Shown in pieces: positions 45,249-53,242 of a stretch of DNA of 64,000 bases. The notes under the pieces are model-generated. The model made no database searches, was not told the DNA's origin, and saw only the letters and a program-made list of their open reading frames with translations. Location of the stretch: the NCBI GenBank assembly GCA_018267725.1, contig JAFDXY010000006.1:1-64000 (forward strand), in the 5' to 3' direction. The translations under genes were made by a program, and so were the position numbers. Position 1 is the first letter of the stretch. Each line of letters opens with the position of its first letter. This stretch comes from Bacteroidota bacterium. Its GTDB lineage: Bacteria; Bacteroidota; Bacteroidia; Chitinophagales; Chitinophagaceae.

Positions 45249-46394
45249 ATGCAGCAAAACAATAAAGTAATTATAATAGGTCCTGCACATCCTTTGCGAG
45301 GTGGTTTAGCTTCTTTCGATGAAAGATTAGCAAGGCAATTTCAGCAAGAACATTTTAATACAACAATTTATACTTTCTCTTTACAATATCCTGAATTTTT
45401 ATTTCCGGGTACAACACAATATTCATCTGAACCAAAACCAACAGATATAAATATTAAAGTTTGCATTAATTCAATTAACCCTTTTAATTGGATAAAAGTT
45501 GGAAATGAATTAAGAAAATTAAAACCATCAATAATTGTAGTTCGTTATTGGTTACCTTTAATGGGACCGTGTTTAGGTACAATTTTACGCATTACAAAAA
45601 AAAATAAAGTAACAAAAGTTATTGCTATTACAGATAATGTTATTCCACACGAAAAACGTTTTGGAGATAAACCATTCACAAAATATTTTCTTAAAACAGT
45701 TGATGCATGTGTTACCATGAGTGAAAAGGTTTTAAAAGATTTAAGAACGTTTACGCAAAAACCTGCTCAACAAATTACACATCCTTTATACGATAATTTC
45801 GGCGAAGCCATTCCTAAACAAGAAGCAAAAAAATATTTAAGCATAAATGCAAATGAAAATATTATTCTCTTTTTTGGTTTTATAAGAAATTATAAAGGGT
45901 TAGATATTTTGTTAGAAGCAATGGCTTTATTAAAATCTAAAAACTCAAACATAAAATTATTAATTGCCGGAGAATTTTATGAAGACAGAAAACCTTACGA
46001 TGATTTAATAGAAAAATTCAACTTAAAAAATCAACTTATTTTAAAAACAGATTTTATTGCAGATAGCGAAGTAAAATATTATTTAAGTGCTGCCGATTTT
46101 GTAATTCAACCTTATAGAAATGCTACACAAAGCGGTGTTACGCCCCTTGCCTATCATTTTGAAAAACCAATGCTGGTAACTAATGTAGGCGGTTTACCTT
46201 CTTTAGTTCCCAATAAAAAAGTTGGTTTAATTGCCAAGCCAAATGCAACTGCTATTGCAAATAAAATTTTAGAATTATATGAATTAGGCGAAGAGTATTT
46301 TTTACCACACCTTCGTGAAGAAAAAAAGAAATACAGTTGGAATGTATTAACCAACACAATTGTAGAATTAAGTAAAAATGATTTACAGAAGTAA
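45249..46394 (+). CDS. GT4-type glycosyltransferase
   Basis: 381 residues of GT-B fold. The N-terminal half begins VIIIGPAHPLRGGLASFDERLA and contains VIAITDNVIPHEKRFGD; the C-terminal half has IILFFGFIRNYKGLDILLEAMALL, LLIAGEFYEDR and the donor-binding YRNATQSGVTPLAYHFEKPML, the GT4 E-x7-E-like region in degenerate form. Donor and acceptor are unknown. It follows the GT2 gene by 81 bp and overlaps hddA by 17 bp, which ties it to heptose metabolism. Confidence 0.82.
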   Translation: MQQNNKVIIIGPAHPLRGGLASFDERLARQFQQEHFNTTIYTFSLQYPEFLFPGTTQYSSEPKPTDINIKVCINSINPFNWIKVGNELRKLKPSIIVVRYWLPLMGPCLGTILRITKKNKVTKVIAITDNVIPHEKRFGDKPFTKYFLKTVDACVTMSEKVLKDLRTFTQKPAQQITHPLYDNFGEAIPKQEAKKYLSINANENIILFFGFIRNYKGLDILLEAMALLKSKNSNIKLLIAGEFYEDRKPYDDLIEKFNLKNQLILKTDFIADSEVKYYLSAADFVIQPYRNATQSGVTPLAYHFEKPMLVTNVGGLPSLVPNKKVGLIAKPNATAIANKILELYELGEEYFLPHLREEKKKYSWNVLTNTIVELSKNDLQK

Positions 46395-47403
46395 AGCTCC
46401 ATTACGTTTAGGTCTTGCAGGTGGCGGAACAGATGTTAGCCCTTATGCCGATGAATTTGGTGGTGCTATTTTAAATGCAACCATTTCATTACATGCACAT
46501 GCATCTATAGAAATTATGCATGAAGGTGGAATTGTTTTAGAAGCATTTGATAGAAATGAAAAAGAACATCATGCCAACATAAATGAATTACCTGTTAATG
46601 GTTGTTTAGATTTATTAAAAGGTGTTTACAACAGAATTAAAAAAGATTACGGCATTACACAAAATAATTTTAAACTAAGCACATCTGTTGATGTTCCTGC
46701 CGGAAGTGGTTTAGGTACTTCATCAACTTTAGTAGTTGCCATTATTGGTGCTTTTGTTGAAATGTTAAAACTTCCTTTGGGCGATTATGATATTGCACAC
46801 TATGCTTATGATATAGAAAGAAACGATTTAAAATTAGCAGGTGGCAGGCAAGATCAATATGCTGCAACCTTTGGTGGATTTAATTTTATGGAATTTTATA
46901 ATAACGATAAAGTAATTGTAAATCCGCTTCGCATAAGGCAAGAATATTTGCACGAATTAGAAAATAATTTGTTGCTCTACTACACATCAACCAGCAGAGA
47001 ATCTGCAACTATAATTAAAGAACAACAAAAAAATGTATTAGAAAAAAATAAAAATAGTGTTGAAGCCATGCACCAACTTAAAGAACAAAGTAAAATGATG
47101 AAAGAGGCACTGTTAAAAGGAAGGTTACATGAAATTGGAGAAATTTTAGATTATGGTTTTCAACAAAAAATAAAAATGGCTCACAATATTTCAAATAGTT
47201 TAATAGAAGATATTTATGCCACAGCAAAAAAAGCTGGTGCAATTGGTGGCAAAATAAGCGGTGCAGGCGGTGGCGGTTTTATGGTATTTTATTGCCCTGC
47301 CAACACAAGGCATTATGTTAAAAATGCATTACATATATTTGGCGGCACATTTAAAAATTATCAGTTTACACAACACGGTTTAACTACTTGGACAAGTAAA
47401 TAA
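46378..47403 (+). CDS. hddA: D-glycero-D-manno-heptose 7-phosphate kinase
   Basis: GHMP kinase of 341 residues making heptose 1,7-bisphosphate. N-terminal RSKAPLRLGLAGGGTDVSPY, the ATP-binding VPAGSGLGTSSTLVVA and C-terminal KISGAGGGGFMVFYC are the HddA/GHMP motifs 1-3. The next genes gmhA, hddC and gmhB complete the GDP-D-glycero-alpha-D-manno-heptose route, which specifies HddA over related fucokinase or galactokinase-like GHMP members. It overlaps the preceding glycosyltransferase by 17 bp. Confidence 0.92.
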   Translation: MIYRSKAPLRLGLAGGGTDVSPYADEFGGAILNATISLHAHASIEIMHEGGIVLEAFDRNEKEHHANINELPVNGCLDLLKGVYNRIKKDYGITQNNFKLSTSVDVPAGSGLGTSSTLVVAIIGAFVEMLKLPLGDYDIAHYAYDIERNDLKLAGGRQDQYAATFGGFNFMEFYNNDKVIVNPLRIRQEYLHELENNLLLYYTSTSRESATIIKEQQKNVLEKNKNSVEAMHQLKEQSKMMKEALLKGRLHEIGEILDYGFQQKIKMAHNISNSLIEDIYATAKKAGAIGGKISGAGGGGFMVFYCPANTRHYVKNALHIFGGTFKNYQFTQHGLTTWTSK

Positions 47404-47408
47404 AATTT

Positions 47409-47984
47409 ATGAACGAAAGAATTAAACAAACCATTCAACAATCAATTAACGTAAAACAAAATTTGTTAAATGATGAAGCCATTGTAAAAAACTTAGAAGT
47501 AATAATTGAATTGATAAGCAATGCTTTTAATAATGGAAAAAAAGTTTTGTTTTGTGGCAATGGCGGCAGTGCTGCAGATGCACAACATTTAGCAGCAGAG
47601 TTTAGTGGAAGATTTTATAAAAACCGCAAAGCCTTACCGGCAGAGGCTTTGCACTGCAACACATCTTACTTAACAGCCGTAGGAAACGATTACAGTTACG
47701 ATGTAATTTATTCAAGATTGGTTGATGGTATTGGTGTTGAAGGAGATGTTTTAATTGGTTTAAGCACATCGGGCAATAGTAATAATATTATTAAAGCATT
47801 TGAAGTTGCAAAAGAAAAAGGCATTACTACAATTGGCTTAACCGGGCAAACAGGCGGTAAAATGAAAGATTGTAGTGATTATCTTTTAAACGTTCCTTCT
47901 ACTACAACTCCACGTATTCAAGAAAGTCATATTTTATTGGGTCATATTATTTGCGAATTAGTAGAAGAAAAAGTTTTTGCTTAA
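47409..47984 (+). CDS. gmhA: Sedoheptulose 7-phosphate isomerase
   Basis: SIS-domain isomerase, 191 residues, converting sedoheptulose 7-phosphate to D-glycero-D-manno-heptose 7-phosphate. Visible motifs: CGNGGSAADAQHLAAEFSGRF (zinc/phosphate region), LSTSGNSNNI and TPRIQESHILLGHIICE with the catalytic Glu and His. DiaA-type proteins are similar but the heptose genes on both sides decide the call. It starts 5 bp after hddA. Confidence 0.93.
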   Translation: MNERIKQTIQQSINVKQNLLNDEAIVKNLEVIIELISNAFNNGKKVLFCGNGGSAADAQHLAAEFSGRFYKNRKALPAEALHCNTSYLTAVGNDYSYDVIYSRLVDGIGVEGDVLIGLSTSGNSNNIIKAFEVAKEKGITTIGLTGQTGGKMKDCSDYLLNVPSTTTPRIQESHILLGHIICELVEEKVFA

Positions 47985-47988
47985 ACAT

Positions 47989-48681
47989 ATGATTACACAA
48001 GCAATTATTTTAGCAGGTGGCTTAGGTACAAGATTACGAAGTGCAGTACCCGATTTACCAAAATGCATGGCACCTATTAATAACAAACCTTTTATTGCTT
48101 ATGTTATAACAGAATTACAACAACAAGGTATTGATAGTTTTATTTTTTCATTGGGCTATAAAAGTGAAGCAATTGTTGATTTTATATCAACTCATTTTTC
48201 AAATATCAATTTTCAATTATCAATTGAAGAAGAACCTTTAGGCACAGGTGGTGCAATAAAATTGGCATGTAAAAAAGCAACACAACAAAATATAATTGTA
48301 ACCAATGGCGATACACTTTTTAAAGTAAACATTACTGCATTAAGTACTTTGCACGAAACAGAAAATGCATCTTGTACACTTGCATTAAAACCTATGCAAA
48401 ATTTTGAACGTTATGGTGTTGTTGAAATTGATGAAACAAATAGAATAAGTTCTTTTAGAGAAAAACAATATTATAAAACCGGTTTAATAAATGGCGGCGT
48501 ATATGCTTTATCGGTTAATGATATGTTGCATACTAACTTGCCCGAAAAATTTTCTTTTGAAAAAGATTACTTAGAAAATTTTTACCAAACAAAAAATATG
48601 AAAGGTTTTATACAAGATGGTTATTTTATTGACATTGGCATACCCGATGATTATTTAAAAGCACAGAAAGAATTAAAATAA
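47989..48681 (+). CDS. hddC: Heptose 1-phosphate guanylyltransferase
   Basis: Nucleotidyltransferase of 230 residues, expected to form GDP-D-glycero-alpha-D-manno-heptose from GTP and heptose 1-phosphate. N-terminal AIILAGGLGTRLRSAVPDLPKCMAP is the family signature; VTNGDTLF supplies the metal-binding Asp and EEPLGTGGAI the sugar site. Start at 47989 (MITQAIILAGG), 4 bp after gmhA, is preferred over the ATG at 47977 inside gmhA. The genome context separates it from mannose or glucose 1-phosphate nucleotidyltransferases. Confidence 0.88.
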   Translation: MITQAIILAGGLGTRLRSAVPDLPKCMAPINNKPFIAYVITELQQQGIDSFIFSLGYKSEAIVDFISTHFSNINFQLSIEEEPLGTGGAIKLACKKATQQNIIVTNGDTLFKVNITALSTLHETENASCTLALKPMQNFERYGVVEIDETNRISSFREKQYYKTGLINGGVYALSVNDMLHTNLPEKFSFEKDYLENFYQTKNMKGFIQDGYFIDIGIPDDYLKAQKELK

Positions 48682-48684
48682 TTT

Positions 48685-49245
48685 ATGATTAGTTTACAAA
48701 CAATAGATAAAAATTTTACATTGTTTATTGATAGAGACGGTGTTATTAATCATGAAAAAAAAGAAGATTATATTCTTAATTGGAATGAATTTAAGTTTTA
48801 TGATGGCGTTAAAGAAGCCATGAAAATTTTAAATGAAAAATTTGGTACTATTATAATGGTAACCAATCAAAAAGGCGTAGGCAAAAAATTAATGACGATA
48901 GATGATTTAAATAATATACATACCAATATGTTGGTCGAAATAAATAAAGCCGGTGGCAGAATAGACCATATTTATTTTTGTTCAGATTTAGAAGAAACAT
49001 CTCCCAACCGAAAACCCAATGCAGGCATGGCTTTTATGGCAAAAAAAGATTTTCCTGAAATTAATTTTTCAAAAAGTTTAATGGTAGGAAATAAATTAAG
49101 CGATATGAATTTTGGCAGAAATGCAGGCATGACAACCGTATTTTTAGCAACCACCAATCCTGAAGTTGAATTTCCTCATACTTCAATAGATTTTCGTTTC
49201 AACAATTTGTTATCTTTTGCAAAAGCCTTAACAAATACTCCGTAA
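48685..49245 (+). CDS. gmhB: Heptose 1,7-bisphosphate 7-phosphatase
   Basis: HAD-superfamily phosphatase, 186 residues. The nucleophile motif is FTLFIDRDGVIN (DxD), followed by MVTNQKGVGK (Ser/Thr-type motif 2) and a C-terminal SLMVGNKLSDMNFG (motifs 3-4, with an Asn where GmhB often has Asp: VGDK to VGNK). The zinc loop with four cysteines of E. coli GmhB is not visible, only CSDLEET. It starts 3 bp after hddC and ends the heptose block. Confidence 0.85.
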   Translation: MISLQTIDKNFTLFIDRDGVINHEKKEDYILNWNEFKFYDGVKEAMKILNEKFGTIIMVTNQKGVGKKLMTIDDLNNIHTNMLVEINKAGGRIDHIYFCSDLEETSPNRKPNAGMAFMAKKDFPEINFSKSLMVGNKLSDMNFGRNAGMTTVFLATTNPEVEFPHTSIDFRFNNLLSFAKALTNTP

Positions 49246-49286
49246 AATTTGCAGCAACTTTATAACTTAGTATCAATTTTTGTTGC

Positions 49287-50330
49287 ATGAAATTTCTATT
49301 CATTATCATATTATCTTTTTCTATTGCAAATTCTTTTGCACAAAATAATATACCCGAACAAAGTTTACAACAAATAAAAATTATAGAACTGCAACTTAAA
49401 AAAGATGCAGACAGTATGATTTATGCTGATAGTTGGTTTGTACGCTTTAAAGCCGATAGTTCATTCATTAAAAATTTTGTACAAGCATTAAAACAGCCAT
49501 ATTCTTTTTGGTATAATTTTGATTCGGTGCAAACTATTTCAAAATTATATGCACCCGATAGCAGTTTTAAAATATTTACTTGGGAAGTAATGAAAGATTA
49601 TACATACTATCGCCAACGCGGTGCTATTCAATTTCCTACAAAAGATGGTTCTTTAAAATTAATTCCATTATTCGATTTTTCAGATTTCACCAAAAAACCT
49701 TACGACTCAATTCGCAATGCACAACATTGGATTGGTTCTATTTATTACAAAATAATTTTAAAAACATATAACAATAAAAATTATTATACATTATTAGGAT
49801 TAGATAATAATGATGCAAGAAGTACTAAAAAATGGATTGAAGTTTTAAGTTTTGATAACGAAGGCAAGCCGCAGTTTGGCGGAAAATTTGTTTATCCATC
49901 AAGCGATGCAACCAAGCCGCCACAAGGTGCAGCAAGGTTTTGCTTAGAATTTAAAAAAGATGCAGGTGCAAGAATGAATTACGATGCACGTTACGATGCA
50001 ATCATATTCGATCATTTAACATCAGAAAGTGATGATATAAAAAGTAAACATACTTTAGTACCTTACGGAGATTATGAAGGTTTTAAATGGATTAACGGAA
50101 CATGGACGTTTATAAAAAACCCTTTTGCAGGCACTGTGTTTGATGATAAACAAACAGATTTTCCTTCGTTAATATTAGATGCAAATGGCAACAGAATAGA
50201 GAAAAAGTTAGACGATGCCTCCAAAAAAAATCAACAAAAACAACAACAGCCGGTAAAGCAGAATGATAACCCAAACAGAATTAACGATAAAAAGAATCAA
50301 TACAAAACAGGCGAAAGCAGCAATAGTTAA
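49287..50330 (+). CDS. Secreted protein of unknown function
   Basis: 347 residues with a Sec signal (MKFLFIIILSFSIANSFAQ, cleaved after FAQ). The mature part shows aromatic, beta-rich sequence (YADSWFVRFKADSSFIKNF, YYKIILKTYNNKNYYTLLGLDNNDARSTKKWIEVLSF) and a Gln/Asn/Lys-rich low-complexity C-terminus from about residue 310. This resembles a hypothetical family common in Bacteroidota; no enzyme motif was seen. It lies 41 bp after gmhB and 17 bp before rlmH. Confidence 0.7.
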   Translation: MKFLFIIILSFSIANSFAQNNIPEQSLQQIKIIELQLKKDADSMIYADSWFVRFKADSSFIKNFVQALKQPYSFWYNFDSVQTISKLYAPDSSFKIFTWEVMKDYTYYRQRGAIQFPTKDGSLKLIPLFDFSDFTKKPYDSIRNAQHWIGSIYYKIILKTYNNKNYYTLLGLDNNDARSTKKWIEVLSFDNEGKPQFGGKFVYPSSDATKPPQGAARFCLEFKKDAGARMNYDARYDAIIFDHLTSESDDIKSKHTLVPYGDYEGFKWINGTWTFIKNPFAGTVFDDKQTDFPSLILDANGNRIEKKLDDASKKNQQKQQQPVKQNDNPNRINDKKNQYKTGESSNS

Positions 50331-50347
50331 TTACACATATTAAACAC

Positions 50348-50821
50348 ATGAAAATTGTTTTAGCAAGTGTTGGAAAACCGCATGAAGCCTACATTAAATT
50401 AGGTATAGAAGATTTCACCAATCGTATTCAAAAATATTTTTCTGTTAGTTGGCTAATTATTTCACCATTAAAAAATGCAGCTTCATTAAACGAAAAAGAA
50501 TTAAAAAAACAAGAAGCAAATATTATACTGCAACAAATACAAAAAGATGATTTTTTATTATTGTTAGATGAGCGAGGTAAACAATTAACTTCTCCCGAAT
50601 TAGCACAACTACTGCAACAAAAAGCCAATGAAAGTTGTAAACGTTTAATAATATTAATTGGCGGGGCTTATGGAGTTGATGAAATAATAACCAAAAGAGC
50701 CAATTATGTTTTAAGTTTATCTAAATTAGTTTTTCCGCACATGTTGGCAAGATTAATTATAGCCGAACAAGTTTACAGAGCATGCACTATTTTGCGTAAC
50801 GAAAAATACCATCATCAATAA
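50348..50821 (+). CDS. rlmH: 23S rRNA pseudouridine1915 N3-methyltransferase RlmH
   Basis: SPOUT methyltransferase of 157 residues modifying pseudouridine 1915 in helix 69 of 23S rRNA. Signatures: FLLLLDERGKQLTSPELA, LIILIGGAYGVDEI and the C-terminal LSLSKLVFPHMLARLIIAEQVYRA...YHHQ, including the conserved carboxyl-terminal YHH. Length is exact for the family. Confidence 0.96.
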   Translation: MKIVLASVGKPHEAYIKLGIEDFTNRIQKYFSVSWLIISPLKNAASLNEKELKKQEANIILQQIQKDDFLLLLDERGKQLTSPELAQLLQQKANESCKRLIILIGGAYGVDEIITKRANYVLSLSKLVFPHMLARLIIAEQVYRACTILRNEKYHHQ

Positions 50822-50830
50822 ATTATATAA

Positions 50831-51469
50831 ATGAGCATTACATTAATTATCATTATTGCAACTTGCATAATTTCTATCTCTGCTTTTTCAAGAGAAAAAA
50901 TAATTGATGATTTAATTTTCGATCCGCCCGCTATTACTTATCGCAACCAATGGTATCGTTTTTTTACTTGCGGTTTTATACATGCAGATTATATGCACCT
51001 TGGTTTTAACATGTATTCTTTTTATATGTTTGGAGATGCTATTGAATATTTTTTTGGGAAAATTTTTGGAGAAAGTGGAAGAGCCTTTTTTTTAATACTC
51101 TACATTAGCTCTTTATTTTTTTGTTTAATACCAACCTATTTGGCTAATAAAAATAATTATCATTATAGAAGCCTTGGAGCCTCTGGAGCGGTTTCTGCCA
51201 TTGTGTTTGCTTACATATTTTTAGCACCAACTACTAAATTGCAATTACTTTTTTTACCAATTCCTTTTCCTGCATTTCTTTTCGGAATTATATATTTAAT
51301 AATTTCTGCATATTTATCAAAAAAAGGGACCAGTAATATTAACCACTCCGCACATTTTTGGGGAGCAATTTATGGTATTGTTTTTTTAATTGCAATGTGT
51401 AATGTATTCAGCCATTTTAAACCCATCAATAATTTTATAGATCAATTACAAGTTTATTTTGCACGGTAA
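50831..51469 (+). CDS. Rhomboid family intramembrane serine protease
   Basis: 212 residues with six predicted membrane helices. HADYMHLGFNMYSFYMFG is the L1/H2 region with the oxyanion-site Asn; the nucleophile Ser118 is in LGASGAVSAI and the His175 in AHFWGAIYG, giving the complete catalytic dyad. Substrates are unknown. It follows rlmH by 9 bp and is the last gene of this plus-strand run; the dispersed repeat copy 2 starts right after its stop. Confidence 0.93.
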   Translation: MSITLIIIIATCIISISAFSREKIIDDLIFDPPAITYRNQWYRFFTCGFIHADYMHLGFNMYSFYMFGDAIEYFFGKIFGESGRAFFLILYISSLFFCLIPTYLANKNNYHYRSLGASGAVSAIVFAYIFLAPTTKLQLLFLPIPFPAFLFGIIYLIISAYLSKKGTSNINHSAHFWGAIYGIVFLIAMCNVFSHFKPINNFIDQLQVYFAR

Positions 51470-51524
51470 TTTTTGTACTTAGCATTTGTATTTCATAGCA
51501 TCGTTCCTTGCGTCGCACACTTGT
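51470..51524 (-). repeat. Dispersed two-block repeat, copy 2
   Basis: tttttgtacttagc (51470-51483) and ttgcgtcgcacacttgt (51508-51524) are exact reverse complements of the two blocks at 34003-34016 and 33962-33978. A further gcttt follows in both copies after a 0-2 base difference. The middle 24 bases are unrelated. It fills the gap between the convergent rhomboid and tilS genes. Confidence 0.7.
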
Positions 51525-51536
51525 GCTTTAATACTA

Positions 51537-52880
51537 TTATAGTAAACAAATTTTCAAAACATCTTTTGTATTGGGTTCAATTTTAAATCTATCATCAATT
51601 CTATAGTTCACAATCCAAACAATTTTTTTATTCATTTCAATTACCCAAACATTTTCTTTTTCGGTGGATGAAAGCTTTAAATCAATAAAAAATCTACTTA
51701 ATTTTTTCTTTTTCTTCATTCCCAACGGATAAAAATAATCACCTTCTTTCCATTTTCTCAACAGCAGCGGATACTTCATTTCTTTTGCATTCAACAACGC
51801 AATAGATTTGTTTGAAGTTATTGCAACCTCTTTAGCAGCAAGACTTTTAAAACTTAGCTTGCCTTTTTCAAACACAATATTTTTATCTGTTTCTTCAATT
51901 AAAATTTGTTGTGCAACATTCGTTTGTAGCGTAGCAATTATTAACCATTTTCTGTTTTTAAAAATTCTATATTCATTTGATTGAACAAAATTTCCGTTAT
52001 CAGCATCAAGCAAACAAACAATATCATGCAATTGATTGGTTGTAAAACCAAATTCTTTAACCAACTCCCACAAAACAGTTTTATAAGCAACAGATTTTTT
52101 TAATAATAAAATAGGAATTTTATATTCAGCTTTATCTTTTATAAGAAGCGTTTTTTTGTATTGATTTAATTGATGAGCATAAATAGTAGCAACATCATTC
52201 CACTTACTAATATTATGCAAAACATTTTCTTTAGCGTTAGTAAATTTTTGCTCAACCAACGGAATTATTTGATGCCGAAAAAAATTTCTAGTGTAATTAT
52301 CTTTTTTGTTTGATGAATCTTCTACCCAAGCTAATTTATTTTCTGTTGCATAAGCAACAATATCATTTCTTAATGCAAACAATAATGGTCTAATAATTTT
52401 ATTTTTTTTATCCCACAAAGGAATACCTGTTAAACCTTTCATACCCGTTCCGCGGAAAACATTCATCAAAACAGTTTCAATATTATCATCGGCATTATGT
52501 GCAGTTAATAAGAACTCTTGCTCATCATTATTTGAAATTAAAATTTCTGAAAACCAGTTGTATCGTAGGTTCCGTGCTGCTTCTTGAATACTTATTTTAT
52601 TTTCAACAGCAAAATTTTCAGTATCAAAATCTTTAATTAAAATAGGTATATTATATTTTTCTGCTAATGCAGCAACAAATTTTTCGTCTCGCAAACTCTC
52701 CTCTCCCCTTAAATTAAAATTACAATGCAAAATAATAATTGATACTTTAAATTGATGCATTAAATGCAACAACACACAACTATCTATTCCGCCGCTAACT
52801 GCAATAAAAAAATTTGCATTGGCAACAGAAATATTGGTAAAATTTTCTTTCCAGTTATTTTTAAATTGTTTGAATAACAT
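51537..52880 (-). CDS. tilS: tRNA(Ile)-lysidine synthetase
   Basis: ATP-dependent enzyme that changes C34 of tRNA-Ile(CAU) to lysidine so that it reads AUA. The 447 residues start with the PP-loop FFIAVSGGIDSCVL, then LHCNFNLRGEES and TAHNADDNIETVLMNVFRGTGMKGL; the C-terminal TilS domain contains LRKWKEGDYFYPLGMKKKKKLS. The ATG at 52880 is preferred; an ATG at 52925 would read through the hairpin at 52894-52918. Confidence 0.94.
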   Translation of the reverse strand: MLFKQFKNNWKENFTNISVANANFFIAVSGGIDSCVLLHLMHQFKVSIIILHCNFNLRGEESLRDEKFVAALAEKYNIPILIKDFDTENFAVENKISIQEAARNLRYNWFSEILISNNDEQEFLLTAHNADDNIETVLMNVFRGTGMKGLTGIPLWDKKNKIIRPLLFALRNDIVAYATENKLAWVEDSSNKKDNYTRNFFRHQIIPLVEQKFTNAKENVLHNISKWNDVATIYAHQLNQYKKTLLIKDKAEYKIPILLLKKSVAYKTVLWELVKEFGFTTNQLHDIVCLLDADNGNFVQSNEYRIFKNRKWLIIATLQTNVAQQILIEETDKNIVFEKGKLSFKSLAAKEVAITSNKSIALLNAKEMKYPLLLRKWKEGDYFYPLGMKKKKKLSRFFIDLKLSSTEKENVWVIEMNKKIVWIVNYRIDDRFKIEPNTKDVLKICLL

Positions 52881-52893
52881 TTTGTAAAAATAA

Positions 52894-52918
52894 AGCCTGC
52901 TTATATAATCAGCAGGCT
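52894..52918 (-). terminator. Terminator downstream of the coiled-coil gene
   Basis: On the minus strand AGCCTGCT and AGCAGGCT form a perfect 8-bp stem with a 9-base loop, followed by TTATTTTT. This is a good intrinsic terminator for the gene at 52941. It lies 13 bp upstream of the tilS start, so tilS needs read-through or a promoter of its own that I cannot see. Confidence 0.65.
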
Positions 52919-52940
52919 CTAACATTTTTATATAAGAAAA

Positions 52941-53213
52941 TTATAAATGAAAAAAGAATTTCATTGAAGCCATTAAAATTCCATAAGAAGCAATGCTTAA
53001 ACCTATTAACCATTTAATGGTATCAACTTTTGATTCTACAATTTTGGTTTCTAATCTTGCTATATCTTCTTTTGTTGCAAAAGCTTGTGTTTTTTCTTGA
53101 AGCCTTGTATCAACTTTTGATTCTAAAATTTGCACAAATGCCTCTGCCTCTTTCTCGCCGATTTTCGCTTTTAGCAATTCGTACAGTTTTATTTCTGAAA
53201 TAACTAAAGACAT
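52941..53213 (-). CDS. Small coiled-coil membrane protein (DUF1640-like)
   Basis: 90 residues: helical KLYELLKAKIGEKEAEAFVQ, then coiled coil ESKVDTRLQEKTQAFATKEDIARLETKIVESKVDTIK, and one C-terminal membrane helix (WLIGLSIASYGILMASMKFF). The TKEDIARLETKI wording is typical of short bacterial relatives of the DUF1640/CCDC90 family, whose bacterial function is unknown. It lies 29 bp downstream of glnS and has its own terminator. Confidence 0.75.
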   Translation of the reverse strand: MSLVISEIKLYELLKAKIGEKEAEAFVQILESKVDTRLQEKTQAFATKEDIARLETKIVESKVDTIKWLIGLSIASYGILMASMKFFFHL

Positions 53214-53242
53214 ATTCTAAATTTACACTAAGATAATATTTT

